In this document: positions 53,600 through 61,999 of the stretch, piece after piece
How the letters are laid out: each line of letters opens with the position of its first letter
Numbering within the stretch: the first letter of the stretch is position 1
NCBI RefSeq assembly: GCF_007859635.1
Contig: NZ_CP042306.1
Coordinates: 2,926,001-2,990,000 of the forward strand
DNA: 64,000 nucleotides
Source of the DNA: Sphingomonas panacisoli
GTDB taxonomy: Bacteria > Pseudomonadota > Alphaproteobacteria > Sphingomonadales > Sphingomonadaceae
Reading direction: 5' to 3'
Position numbers and translations under genes: made by a program
The notes under the pieces: generated by a model
Database searches by the model: none
What the model saw: only the letters and a program-made list of their open reading frames with translations
What the model was told of the DNA's origin: nothing

Positions 53600-55293
53600 C
53601 AGCGTGCGTCCGCCTTGATCATGTCACGTACCGCGAGCGCGGCGCGGGCCGGGTTGTCGCGGGTGAAGCCGCGCACCGTGCCGAGCCGGTCGTCGAAATT
53701 CTGCGCACCTTCTAGGGCGTCGATTCCGACCGGGGCGTTAATGCGCCCGCCGCCGGCCGGCGCGCCGATCCCGAGCGACGCGAGGTCGCGGCTGCCGCGA
53801 TTGGCCTCGTCGCGCTTCTTGAGCAGCACCTTGGACAGCGGGCGGACCCCGAAGAGCAGCACCAGTACCGCAATGACGATCGCCGTCACGTTGCGGATCA
53901 CCATCGAGAACCAGTCGCTCTCGTAAAAGGCAGGTCCACCGGCGACCGTGGCGGGAGGCACGAACTTGCGGCTGATCACGGTCACCTGGTCGTTGCGCGT
54001 CTGGTCTGCACCGACCGCCGAGCGGACGAGATCGGTGATCTGCTGCAACTCGACCGGCGAGCGCGGCTTCGATCCCTCGACGTCGCGCAGGACCACCGCC
54101 ACCGACAGGCGCTTCAAGCCGCCAGGGGCGTTACGGGTGACCGAGACTTCCTTGCCCAGGTCGTAGGCGCGGGCATATTCGTCGGATGCCTTCGAGGTAT
54201 CGGCCAGGCCACCACCGGTAGCGGGCGTCGCCGCGGGCGTCGGCGTCGCGCCGGCGGCCGGCGTGGCACCGGCAGCGGGCTGCGCGGGCGGCGTCGTTAC
54301 CGTGGTCGGTCCGGGAGGCGTGTTCGACAGCGCGCCGGGGATGCCCCGCGGCGGCGGCGACGTGGATGCGCCGTCCTTGCTGGTCCAATTGCCCTGTTCC
54401 GCACGCAGCGCGCCAGCCTTGTCGTAGCTTTCGCGGGTCGAGCTGGTGTCGTCGAGATTGACGTCCGCCGACACTTCGGCGGTGAAATTGCCCGCGCCTA
54501 CGATCGGCGTCAGCAGCGTGGTCAGCTGGTCGCGATACTTTTGCTCGACCTGGTTCTGAAACCGGATGCGGGCGTCGTTGGCGGCACCAGGACCATCAGG
54601 CTTCGACAGCAGCGCGCCCATCTGGTCGACGATCGTGACACCTTCAGGCTTCATCCCCGGCACCGACGAGGCGACGAGATTGATGATCGACGACACCTGC
54701 GCGTCGGACAGCGAGCGGCCGCCGACCAGCTTCAGCACAACGCTGGCGGTCGGGGATGCGTTGTCGCGGACGAACACGGTGTTCTCAGGAACGGCGAGAT
54801 GCACGCGCGCTTCGGACACCGCGTCGATATCCTCGATCGAGCGCGCCAGTTCGGTCTCGCGCGCCTGGCGAAGGCGTTCGCCCTCGACCGCGCGGCTGGT
54901 GCCCATCGGCATGTTGTCGAGGATCGCGTAGCCGGCGGGCGCCGACTTCGGCAGTCCCTGCCCCGCGAGCAGCATCCGCGCTTTGGCATAGTCGCCCTCG
55001 GGAACGGTCACGGCGTCGGTCGATTCATCGAGCCGCCCGGTGATGCCCCCGGCCTTGAGCGCGCTGATCACCGCCGACTTATCGCTGTCGGGCAACCCCG
55101 AGTACAACGTCTTCTGCGTCGGCGTCGACAGCGTGAACCACGCCAACGCGGCGGACGCGATCAGCCCGACCATCAGGATCATCGGCAAGCTGCGGCGGAC
55201 CGCCGGCTGCGCGAGCATCCCGTTCAACTGCTTCACCGGGTTGGCGAAGGGCTCGGTGCCCGTGTCGGGCATGGGGGTGAGTTGTGTGGCCAT
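53599..55293 (-). CDS. fliF: Flagellar MS-ring protein FliF
   Basis: A 564-residue ring protein with two transmembrane helices (about 37-57 and 465-485). The periplasmic ring-building motifs include LYSGLPDSDKSAVISALKAGG and ARVHLAVPENTVF. A Pro/Ala/Thr-rich insert (about 320-370) is longer than in E. coli and low in complexity. The C-terminal cytoplasmic tail that binds FliG is present. It follows fliE by six bases. Confidence 0.96.
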   Translation of the reverse strand: MATQLTPMPDTGTEPFANPVKQLNGMLAQPAVRRSLPMILMVGLIASAALAWFTLSTPTQKTLYSGLPDSDKSAVISALKAGGITGRLDESTDAVTVPEGDYAKARMLLAGQGLPKSAPAGYAILDNMPMGTSRAVEGERLRQARETELARSIEDIDAVSEARVHLAVPENTVFVRDNASPTASVVLKLVGGRSLSDAQVSSIINLVASSVPGMKPEGVTIVDQMGALLSKPDGPGAANDARIRFQNQVEQKYRDQLTTLLTPIVGAGNFTAEVSADVNLDDTSSTRESYDKAGALRAEQGNWTSKDGASTSPPPRGIPGALSNTPPGPTTVTTPPAQPAAGATPAAGATPTPAATPATGGGLADTSKASDEYARAYDLGKEVSVTRNAPGGLKRLSVAVVLRDVEGSKPRSPVELQQITDLVRSAVGADQTRNDQVTVISRKFVPPATVAGGPAFYESDWFSMVIRNVTAIVIAVLVLLFGVRPLSKVLLKKRDEANRGSRDLASLGIGAPAGGGRINAPVGIDALEGAQNFDDRLGTVRGFTRDNPARAALAVRDMIKADAR

Positions 55294-55299
55294 GATCGA

Positions 55300-55656
55300 T
55301 TACACCGGCATGCTCATGATGTCCTTATAGGCGGACAGCAGTTTGTTCCTGACCTGCAACGTCGCTTCGAAGCTGACCGACGCCTGTTGGCGAGCCAGCA
55401 TCACCTTGGCGATGTCGATCGTTTCGCCGCGTTCGTAGGACGCGGAGAGGTCGGCGGCTTGGTTCTGGGTCTCGTTGACGTTGCGCAGGGCGGTCGTCAG
55501 CGAGTCGGCGAAGGTCGCGGGTCCGGTCGCGGCGGGCGCACCCACCCCGGCCTGCGCATTGACCTTCGCCAATGCCTGGTTGCGTTCCAGGATCTGCGCG
55601 CGGAGCGCCATCACCCGGTCGACGCTCATCGCGCCGTCGATTCCCCCGATGCTCAT
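55300..55656 (-). CDS. fliE: Flagellar hook-basal body complex protein FliE
   Basis: A 118-residue rod-base protein that joins the MS ring to the rod. The C-terminal half has [36 protein letters not shown] in its visible segments, the standard FliE end. The N-terminus is variable. The ATG overlaps the stop of the sigma-54 activator gene (ATGA), so both are one transcript. Confidence 0.95.
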   Translation of the reverse strand: MSIGGIDGAMSVDRVMALRAQILERNQALAKVNAQAGVGAPAATGPATFADSLTTALRNVNETQNQAADLSASYERGETIDIAKVMLARQQASVSFEATLQVRNKLLSAYKDIMSMPV

Positions 55657-56924
55657 GCCGACATCCTCGTGCCGCGGGTGATGTCCTCACCCTGTTCGCG
55701 TGCCTTGGCGAGGCGATAGCGGAGCGTGCGCTCCGAAATGCCGAGCCGCCGTGCGGTTTCGATCCGGCTGCCGCCGCACGCGGCGAGCGTTTCGCGGATC
55801 GCGTGGAATTCGCTGAACTGGACGACGTTCGCGAGCGTGTCGCCATTGGCTGCGGCACGCGCCGGAACGGCGTCGGCCTGCGGCGTCGGGCGGCGATCGA
55901 AGATGATGTGGCTGGCGGAGATCGTGTCACCCGCGGCGAACAGCATCGCGCGCTGGATCACGTTCTCGAGCTCGCGGACATTGCCCGGCCAATCGTGCGT
56001 CATCAGCATCTCGACCGCGCTGGCGTCGGGCCATGGCACGACCGAACGCGTGCCGGCATGGCGCAGGATCATCGCCGCGGTCAGCGCCGGGATATCCTGC
56101 GGGCGCTCGGCGAGCGGGCGCGTCGTCAGCGGGAAGACCGACAGGCGGTAATAGAGGTCGGCACGGAAGCGGCCAGCGGCGACTTCCTCGGCCAGGTCGC
56201 GGTTGGCGCAAGCGATGATGCGGACGTCGACCGGTATCGCCTGGGTCGCGCCGATCGGAATGACCTCGCGTTCCTGCAGTACGCGGAGCAGCTTGGCCTG
56301 GAGGCCCAGCGGCATCTCGGCGATCTCGTCGAGCAGCAGCGTGCCGCCGTCGGCCGCGCGGAAGAAGCCTTCGCCACCCGACGAGGCGCCGGTGAACGCG
56401 CCCTTCTGGTGGCCGAACAGCATCGCCTCAAGCATTGTCTCAGGCAGCGCCGCGCAGTTGATCGCGATGAAAGGCTTGTCGGCGCGCGGGCTGGCGCGGT
56501 GGATGGTGCGGGCGAGCACTTCCTTGCCGGTGCCGGTCGGGCCGTTGACGAGCACCGTGATGTCGGCGCCGGCGACGCGTTCGGCCAGCGCGAACAGCGC
56601 CAAGCTTTCCGGGTCGGCGGCGGTCGCGGCTTCGGGGCCGGCGACATGCGCGTAGGTGAAGGCGTTGCCGATCGCGGCGTCGGTCGCGCCGAACGCTATC
56701 CGCGCCGGCTGTCCGTCACCGCCCCGTGTGAAGCCGCGGCCTTCGTCGGCGATCACCAACGTGCGCGCGGCGATCGGCGCGGTTTCGCCGTCCATGACCA
56801 GGAAGGTGTCGTTCGCGGTCGGGCGTGCGCTGTCCTCGGCGACGCTCAGGCCTTGGGCCTTGAGCGACGAGACGAGCGCGTATTTCTGCCTGACGAGTGC
56901 GGCTGACGGATAGATCGAACGCAT
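55653..56924 (-). CDS. Sigma-54-dependent flagellar activator (FleQ/FlbD-type)
   Basis: A 423-residue bacterial enhancer-binding protein. The N-terminal 95 residues have no clear receiver Asp motif. The AAA+ domain has Walker A GPTGTGKE (about 129), the sigma-54 contact loop GAFTGA (175-180), [13 protein letters not shown] and the NVREL sensor region, and the C-terminal Fis helix-turn-helix is [20 protein letters not shown]. As first gene of the fliE-fliF operon it probably controls class II flagellar genes. No sensor kinase is in the window. A near-perfect CtrA box lies 41 bases upstream of its ATG. Confidence 0.9.
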   Translation of the reverse strand: MRSIYPSAALVRQKYALVSSLKAQGLSVAEDSARPTANDTFLVMDGETAPIAARTLVIADEGRGFTRGGDGQPARIAFGATDAAIGNAFTYAHVAGPEAATAADPESLALFALAERVAGADITVLVNGPTGTGKEVLARTIHRASPRADKPFIAINCAALPETMLEAMLFGHQKGAFTGASSGGEGFFRAADGGTLLLDEIAEMPLGLQAKLLRVLQEREVIPIGATQAIPVDVRIIACANRDLAEEVAAGRFRADLYYRLSVFPLTTRPLAERPQDIPALTAAMILRHAGTRSVVPWPDASAVEMLMTHDWPGNVRELENVIQRAMLFAAGDTISASHIIFDRRPTPQADAVPARAAANGDTLANVVQFSEFHAIRETLAACGGSRIETARRLGISERTLRYRLAKAREQGEDITRGTRMSA

Positions 56925-56964
56925 TCATTCCCCCTTCGATGAGTGGGGAATGCGGCAAAGGTGG

Positions 56965-56979
56965 TAAACGACCGGTTAA
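56965..56979. promoter_or_regulatory. CtrA-like box upstream of the flagellar activator operon
   Basis: On the minus strand the site reads TTAA-CCGGTCG-TTTA, one base from the CtrA consensus. It stands 41 bases before the activator ATG. In Caulobacter early flagellar operons are CtrA targets, so the position is meaningful, but a single mismatch leaves chance possible. Confidence 0.5.
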
Positions 56980-57109
56980 GTACGTTGCCGGAAGCGGCAG
57001 GAAATTTCCGGCGGCAGGACGCGCGCGAGCACGCCTTACGCGCGCGCGGCATAGGGAGCAGCGCCTTCCGGCACCCCTTGTCCGCCCCAATACCCAATCT
57101 GGGTCCCGC

Positions 57110-57136
57110 CAAATAAAATTACTTAATCGCCGGAAC
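57110..57136 (+). promoter_or_regulatory. Candidate sigma-28 promoter of the flagellin gene
   Basis: CAAATAAA, then 11 bases, then GCCGGAAC, spaced as in TAAAGTTT-N11-GCCGATAA, the E. coli FliA consensus. The GCCG core and spacing match, other positions only partly. It would start transcription near 57144, about 70 bases before the flagellin ATG. The presence of fliA in the window supports it. Confidence 0.35.
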
Positions 57137-57214
57137 AGCCTGCCGTTTCTTCCTGTGACGGCTCGGTTCCCCGGTGGGGGGCAGCGGGGACGTCGGACCA
57201 AATGGAGACGACCA

Positions 57215-58039
57215 ATGAGTGTTATCGGAACCAATACCGCCGCGCTTCGCGCCGGTGCCGCGTCGAACGGCGCGGACGTTATGCTGAACCAGGCGATGCA
57301 GCGTCTGTCGACCGGCAAGCGCATCAACTCGGCCAAGGACGACGCCGCCGGCCTCGCCATCTCGGCGTCGATGGGCGCGCAGATCCGTTCGATGAACCAG
57401 GCGATCCGCAACGCCAATGACGGCATGTCGATGGCGCAGACCGCCGACGGCGCGCTGGGCGAAATCAGCAACATGCTGCAGCGTGTTCGCGAACTGGCCA
57501 CGCAGTCGGCTTCGGGCACCTACTCGACCGCCGACCGCACCAACATGAACGCGGAAGTCACCGCGCTGAAGACGCAGATGGGCAGCATCCTGACCAACAC
57601 CGCGTTCAACGGCGTGAAGCTGTTCGACGGCACCGCCGGCACCTCGGGCTCGGTCACGATCCAGGCCGGTGCGGCTGCTACCGACACGGTGACGATGTCG
57701 TTCGCGTCGATCACGACGACGACGCTGGGCGTCAACGGCTCGGCGGTCGATACGGCTGCCAACGCAACGACGGCGCTGGGCGCGGTCGATAGCGCGCTGA
57801 CCGCGCTGAATACTGCCCGCGCCGGTTTCGGTGCGTCGCAGAACCAGCTGCAGTCGGTGGTCAACAACGTCACGACCAACGTCACCAACCTGAGCGACGC
57901 GCGTAGCCGCATCGAAGACGCCGACTTCTCGGCCGAATCGACGAACCTCGCCAAGGCGCAGATCCTGAGCCAGGCGTCGACCGCGATGCTCGCCCAGGCG
58001 AACCAGAACGCCCAGACCGTCCTCAAGCTGCTCCAGTAA
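57215..58039 (+). CDS. Flagellin
   Basis: A 274-residue filament subunit. The D0/D1 N-terminal segment ([18 protein letters not shown], then [21 protein letters not shown]) and C-terminal segment ([23 protein letters not shown], ending [10 protein letters not shown]) are conserved. The central variable domain is very short. GGAG stands seven bases before the ATG at 57215; the longer open frame upstream is not flagellin-like. An intrinsic terminator follows, so it is transcribed alone, diverging from the activator operon. Confidence 0.97.
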   Translation: MSVIGTNTAALRAGAASNGADVMLNQAMQRLSTGKRINSAKDDAAGLAISASMGAQIRSMNQAIRNANDGMSMAQTADGALGEISNMLQRVRELATQSASGTYSTADRTNMNAEVTALKTQMGSILTNTAFNGVKLFDGTAGTSGSVTIQAGAAATDTVTMSFASITTTTLGVNGSAVDTAANATTALGAVDSALTALNTARAGFGASQNQLQSVVNNVTTNVTNLSDARSRIEDADFSAESTNLAKAQILSQASTAMLAQANQNAQTVLKLLQ

Positions 58040-58107
58040 TCCGAGCAGCCGGAGTACGGCTCCGGCATCCTGCCCCCCTTCATACAGGGTGGCGGAGCCG
58101 AACAGGG

Positions 58108-58139
58108 AACCCCGGTGGTCGCAGGACCGCCGGGGTTTT
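58108..58139 (+). terminator. Intrinsic terminator after flagellin
   Basis: AACCCCGG..GGTC and GACC..CCGGGGTT arms with a GCAG-type loop, followed by TTTT, 69 bases after the flagellin stop. Confidence 0.9.
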
Positions 58140-58174
58140 CTGTTGGGCGCGGCGTCGCCGCGCCGGACCGGCCT

Positions 58175-58357
58175 AAGTTGACACCAAGTTGACACTAGCG
58201 ACGATGTTCCGCCGGGAGCCGAAACTCTAGATCGCGACATGCCGTGTCCCCGCGAAAGCACGAGCTTGGGCTCCTGCCTTCGCAGGAGCACGGCATCGGG
58301 GATGTCACGATGTCAAAGAGCGCGACGACGCTGTCAGGCGAAATCCTACATTGCAAG
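58175..58357. repeat. Composite dispersed repeat, copy B
   Basis: Two tandem AAGTTGACAC units (58175-58196), a hairpin CTCCTGC/GCAGGAG (58271-58288) identical to the one at 2145-2162, and a 31-base tail (58327-58357) that differs from copy A at one base. The order and strand match copy A. Between the parts the sequences differ, so the element is modular. The rest of this 490-base gap, 58358-58529, contains no gene I can support; it should hold the promoter of the PEP-CTERM gene. Confidence 0.75.
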
Positions 58358-58529
58358 CGGCATTCCGGACGCGCCTACTACACACCCCGTTACGGCCGAA
58401 ATATTCCAATTGATTCAGTATATTGATCACGATCAAGCGCCAATATTGCCCTTCCCAATTAGTTAACATTTTCGTAACTTGCCCTGGGGGCTCGGCATCG
58501 TGCGGAGTCTTCCACCAAGAGGGGCCAGT

Positions 58530-59045
58530 ATGAAAAAGTTGCTTTTCGGCACCGCCGCGGCGGTGCTTGCGTTCGTTTCGGTTCCGGCATCGGCCGGCGA
58601 TTTCATCTTCAACTTCACCGCGACCGGCATCAGCGGCAGCGGCACGTTCACGACGCAGAACACGCCGAACAGCAGCGGCGGGTATCTGATCACCAACACC
58701 ACCGGTACCGTCACGGTCGGCGCGAATACGTTCAGCATCACCGGTCCGACGAACTATGCCGCGGCGAGCAATCTGCTCTACGCGTTCCAGACGCCGCTGC
58801 TCGACTTCGACGGGACCAGCTTCGCGCTGTCGAACCCCGCCGCGACCGACGTCAACCTCTATTACCTGGGCGGCTATCGCTACATCCGCACCGGGATGAG
58901 CGGCAATCAGGCGCTGACCTCGTTCACCGTCACGCCCGCGACGGCGGCGGTTCCCGAGCCGGCCACCTGGGCGATGATGATCATGGGCTTCGGCCTGGTC
59001 GGTGGCGCGATGCGCCGCCGCAGCGTCCGCGTCGCGTTCGCCTGA
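58530..59045 (+). CDS. PEPxxWA-CTERM sorted exported protein
   Basis: A 171-residue secreted protein. A signal peptide covers residues 1-22 (VPASA-G). The mature part is a Thr/Gly/Asn-rich beta protein of unknown function. The end reads PEPATWAMMIMGFGLVGGAMRRR, the PEPxxWA-CTERM sorting signal with hydrophobic helix and Arg cluster recognised by exosortase. GAGGGG stands before the ATG. An exosortase gene is not in the window. It lies between flagellin and a DUF3828-like gene and has no flagellar link. Confidence 0.9.
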   Translation: MKKLLFGTAAAVLAFVSVPASAGDFIFNFTATGISGSGTFTTQNTPNSSGGYLITNTTGTVTVGANTFSITGPTNYAAASNLLYAFQTPLLDFDGTSFALSNPAATDVNLYYLGGYRYIRTGMSGNQALTSFTVTPATAAVPEPATWAMMIMGFGLVGGAMRRRSVRVAFA

Positions 59046-59129
59046 CGAAATGCGCGACCGGGGCGGTTCGCAGTCCCGGTCGCGCCAATTGCAAAGACCT
59101 GCTATCCCCTCGCGCGAGGGGGAACAGCT

Positions 59130-59621
59130 ATGAAACAGGCCTTGATTGCGCTTGCGTTGATCGCGGCGGCGCCCGCGCCGGCCGGACCGGCAGCGTCCGC
59201 CAAGGCCTTCGTCGATAGCCTCTACAGACCGTGGATCGCCTCGCTGAAGCGCGATTCCAGCGCCGATCGCACCGGCTACATGCCGAAGGACGACGAGAGC
59301 GTTTATATTCCCGAGCTGTCGGCGCTGCTGAACAAGGATCAGCGCATCTCCAACCGCACCGGCGATGTCGGGGTGATCGACTGGGTTATCCTGTGCTCGT
59401 GCCAGGACGATGGCGGCCTCGGCTATCGCGTGACCATACCGGTCGCGACGGCGAAGACCGCGACCGCCAAGGTCGCGCTGAGCTTCGGCGGGAAATACGA
59501 CCGCACGCTGACGCTCAAGCTGATGAAGCTGCCGGCAGGCTGGCGGATCGCCGACGTCGCCGACACCGACATGCCGAGCCTGCTCGCGCTGCTGCGCAAG
59601 GAGTTGCGTGGCAAGAAATGA
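59130..59621 (+). CDS. Exported DUF3828-like protein
   Basis: A 163-residue protein with a signal peptide (about residues 1-20) and a compact alpha/beta domain. The early SAKAFVDSLYRPWI and later DWVILCSCQDDGG and LKLMKLPAGWRIADV segments resemble DUF3828/YbjP-type exported proteins, which are of unknown function. The two cysteines in LCSCQ are close together. The family call is tentative. Confidence 0.6.
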   Translation: MKQALIALALIAAAPAPAGPAASAKAFVDSLYRPWIASLKRDSSADRTGYMPKDDESVYIPELSALLNKDQRISNRTGDVGVIDWVILCSCQDDGGLGYRVTIPVATAKTATAKVALSFGGKYDRTLTLKLMKLPAGWRIADVADTDMPSLLALLRKELRGKK

Positions 59622-59655
59622 CGCTTCGCAGCCTCTGGAAAGTCTGATAGACGGT

Positions 59656-59677
59656 CAATTGTGAACGTTCACAATTG
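59656..59677. promoter_or_regulatory. Palindromic operator before the GH1 glucosidase gene
   Basis: A perfect 22-bp palindrome whose left half is CAATTGTGAAC, the right half its exact complement. It stands 13 bases before the GTG start and overlaps the region where RNA polymerase or the ribosome would act. The central TGTGAACGTTCACA resembles LacI/GalR-type operators. No LacI-type gene is in the window, so the regulator must lie elsewhere. Confidence 0.75.
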
Positions 59678-59689
59678 GAGAGGTGAGCC

Positions 59690-61120
59690 GTGAACCGTAG
59701 GGATTTCGTCCGCACAGGCCTGGCCACCGGGGCCGGTCTATCCGTCGCAACGACCGCCAACGCCATCGCCGGCACACCCATCGACCGCAGCTTTCCCAAG
59801 GATTTCCGCTGGGGTTGCGCGACCGCTTCCTACCAGATCGAGGGCGCGGTGAACGAAGACGGCCGCGGGGCGTCGATCTGGGACACCTTCTCGCACACGC
59901 CGGGCAAGGTTGCGAACGGCGACACCGGCGACGTCGCCTGCGACAGCTATCATCGATATCGCGAGGATATCGCGCTGCTCAAGAATCTGGGGGTCGGCGT
60001 CTATCGCATGTCGATCGCCTGGTCGCGGATCTTCCCCGACGGCCGCGGCCAGCCCAACCAGAAGGGGTTGGACTATTACAACCGCGTGATCGACGCGCTG
60101 CTCGCGGCCGGTATCCAGCCCTATGTCACGCTGTTCCACTGGGATCTGCCCCAGGCGCTGCCCGGCGGATGGCAGAACCGCGACACCGCCCATGCCTTTG
60201 CCGATTATGCCGGGTACATGGCGGGAAAGCTGTCCGACCGGGTGCGGCACTTCATCACGGTGAACGAGCTGCGCTGCTTCACCGACCTCAGCTATCAGGT
60301 CGGCATCCATGCACCGGGCCTGAAGCTGCCGCCAGCCGGGATCAACCAGGTCCGCCACCATGGCGTGCTCGCCCACGGCCTCGGCGCGCAGGCGGTGCGC
60401 GCGCATGCCAAAGGCGATACGCAGGTCGGGATCGCCGACAATACCAGCTTCTTCGTCCCGGTGATCGAGACGTCCGAGCATATCGCGGCGGCGAAGAAGG
60501 CCACGCGCGAGGACAATGCGATGTTCCTCACCGCGATCATGGAGGGCCGCTATATCGACAGCTATCTGGCCGCCGCGGGCAAGGACGCGCCGAAGGTGCA
60601 GGCGGGCGACATGGCGACGATCGGCACGCCGCTCGATTTCGTCGCGCTCAACATCTACACGCCGACTTATGTAAAGGCCGATCCGTCGGTGCCGCGCGGC
60701 TGGACGCCGTTGCCGCACCTGCCGCAATCGCCGCGCATGGCGTCGCCCTGGCTCTATGTCGGTCCTGAAGTCGCCTTTTGGGGCGTCCGCCTGACGAGCG
60801 AGCTATGGAATCCCAAGTCGCTCTACATTTCCGAAAACGGCTGTTCGGCGGACGACGTGCTCGACGCGCAGGGCCGCGACGACGATGCCGATCGCATCAT
60901 GTATCTGCGCAACTATCTCGGCCAGTTCCAGCGCGCGACGGCGGAGGGTTATCCGCTCCACGGCTATTTCCTGTGGAGCCTGATGGACAATTTCGAATGG
61001 GCCGACGGCTATACCAAGCGGTTCGGCATCCATTACGTGGATTTCAAAACGCAGCAGCGCACGCCCAAGCTGAGCGCGCAGTGGTACAAGGAACTGATCC
61101 GCCGCAACGCGTTAGTGTGA
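59690..61120 (+). CDS. GH1 beta-glucosidase with Tat signal
   Basis: A 476-residue family 1 glycosidase that hydrolyses beta-glucosides. The N-terminus has a twin-arginine motif (NRRDFVRTG) and signal helix, so export by Tat is predicted. The acid/base Glu193 lies in TVNELRC, where nearly all family members have NEP; Glu382 in SENG is the nucleophile. FRWGCATASYQIEGA and YFLWSLMDNFEWADGY complete the family motifs. The start is GTG 59690 after GGAGAGG. A perfect palindrome precedes it, which implies sugar-responsive repression. Confidence 0.9.
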   Translation: MNRRDFVRTGLATGAGLSVATTANAIAGTPIDRSFPKDFRWGCATASYQIEGAVNEDGRGASIWDTFSHTPGKVANGDTGDVACDSYHRYREDIALLKNLGVGVYRMSIAWSRIFPDGRGQPNQKGLDYYNRVIDALLAAGIQPYVTLFHWDLPQALPGGWQNRDTAHAFADYAGYMAGKLSDRVRHFITVNELRCFTDLSYQVGIHAPGLKLPPAGINQVRHHGVLAHGLGAQAVRAHAKGDTQVGIADNTSFFVPVIETSEHIAAAKKATREDNAMFLTAIMEGRYIDSYLAAAGKDAPKVQAGDMATIGTPLDFVALNIYTPTYVKADPSVPRGWTPLPHLPQSPRMASPWLYVGPEVAFWGVRLTSELWNPKSLYISENGCSADDVLDAQGRDDDADRIMYLRNYLGQFQRATAEGYPLHGYFLWSLMDNFEWADGYTKRFGIHYVDFKTQQRTPKLSAQWYKELIRRNALV

Positions 61121-61127
61121 CATGCTC

Positions 61128-61254
61128 ATCCTCCCCCGCCAGGGGGAGGTGGCGCGAAGCGACGGAGGGGGAGGATACGGCGCACCATCGATAGTGCGTC
61201 GCCTCCTCCCCCTCCGTCAGCCAAGGCTGACACCTCCCCCTGGCGGGGGAGGAT
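61128..61254. repeat. Nested REP-type element between the glucosidase gene and fliA
   Basis: Outer 24-bp perfect inverted arms (61128-61151 and 61231-61254, core TCCCCC..GGGGGA) enclose inner 15-bp arms (GACGGAGGGGGAGGA at 61161-61175 and its complement at 61204-61218). It ends two bases before the fliA stop. Between two convergent genes it can end both transcripts. Confidence 0.85.
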
Positions 61255-61255
61255 T

Positions 61256-61999
61256 TCAGATGGATCGCGACATTGCTTTCTTCAGGCGGGCGTGCGCGGA
61301 CGCCTTGATCTGGCAGACGCGCGCGGCGCCGACGCCGATCACTTCGCCGATCTCCTCGAGGTTGAGTTCCTCGACATAGTAGAGCTGAATGACCTGGGCC
61401 TCGCGTTCGGGCAGTGCAGAGATCGCCGCGATCAATGCGTCGCGCAGGTCGATTTCGGCGAGCTGGTCGAACGCATTGGGCTCGTCGGACATGAACCACG
61501 GCCCGTCGTCGGTGTAGACGTCGTCGATCGAATCGAACCGCACGGCCTCCGCGCTCGCATAATCGGCGCGCAGTTTCTCGATCGTCACGCCCAGATGCGC
61601 GGCAACGGCCGCATCGGTCGGGGGTACGCGGCCGACGGTGAGCATGGCGACGGTCTCCTGATATTGCTTGCGGCGGCGCATCGCCCCGCGGGTTAGGGTC
61701 GCCTGACGGCGCAACTGGTCGATCATCGCGCCGCGCAGCCGCGTCGCGAGATATTGTTCGAACGTGACTTGCCCGCGATCCTCGAAGCCGTGGATCGCCT
61801 CGACCAACGCCACGAGCCCGATCTGGACGAGATCCTCGACCTCGCACACGCCGGAGATCGAGCCATGGACGTGCCAGGCGATGCGGCGGACGAGCGGGGT
61901 GTGCTTGCGGACCAGCGCCTCGACGTCGCGCACGGGCGCGCGGCCGTAGGTCAACGGTTGAGCGTTTTCGAACGCCCCCTTCATCGGTTCCTCGCTCAT
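61256..61999 (-). CDS. fliA: RNA polymerase sigma-28 factor FliA
   Basis: A 247-residue flagellar sigma factor. Region 2 reads LVRRIAWHVHGSISGVCEVEDLVQIGLVALVEAIHGFE in its visible parts, region 3 lies near AAHLGVTIEKLRADY, and region 4 has LPEREAQVIQLYYVEELNLEEIGEVIGVGAARVCQIKA. It should transcribe late genes such as flagellin. FliA is unusual in alphaproteobacteria with Caulobacter-like systems. The ATG overlaps the flhA stop (ATGA). Confidence 0.93.
   Translation of the reverse strand: MSEEPMKGAFENAQPLTYGRAPVRDVEALVRKHTPLVRRIAWHVHGSISGVCEVEDLVQIGLVALVEAIHGFEDRGQVTFEQYLATRLRGAMIDQLRRQATLTRGAMRRRKQYQETVAMLTVGRVPPTDAAVAAHLGVTIEKLRADYASAEAVRFDSIDDVYTDDGPWFMSDEPNAFDQLAEIDLRDALIAAISALPEREAQVIQLYYVEELNLEEIGEVIGVGAARVCQIKASAHARLKKAMSRSI

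Noticed and set aside
57070..57080. A sigma-54-like GGCAC..TTG sequence before flagellin
   Set aside because: Only three bases separate GGCAC and TTG where the consensus needs five, and the GC of the -12 element is missing.
58463..58477. TTAA-CATTTTC-GTAA upstream of the PEP-CTERM gene as a CtrA box
   Set aside because: The second half has a mismatch at the first base, and no reason exists to expect CtrA control of this gene.
61128..61254. A CRISPR array
   Set aside because: The repeated units are inverted, not direct, with no regular spacers; it is a nested palindrome.
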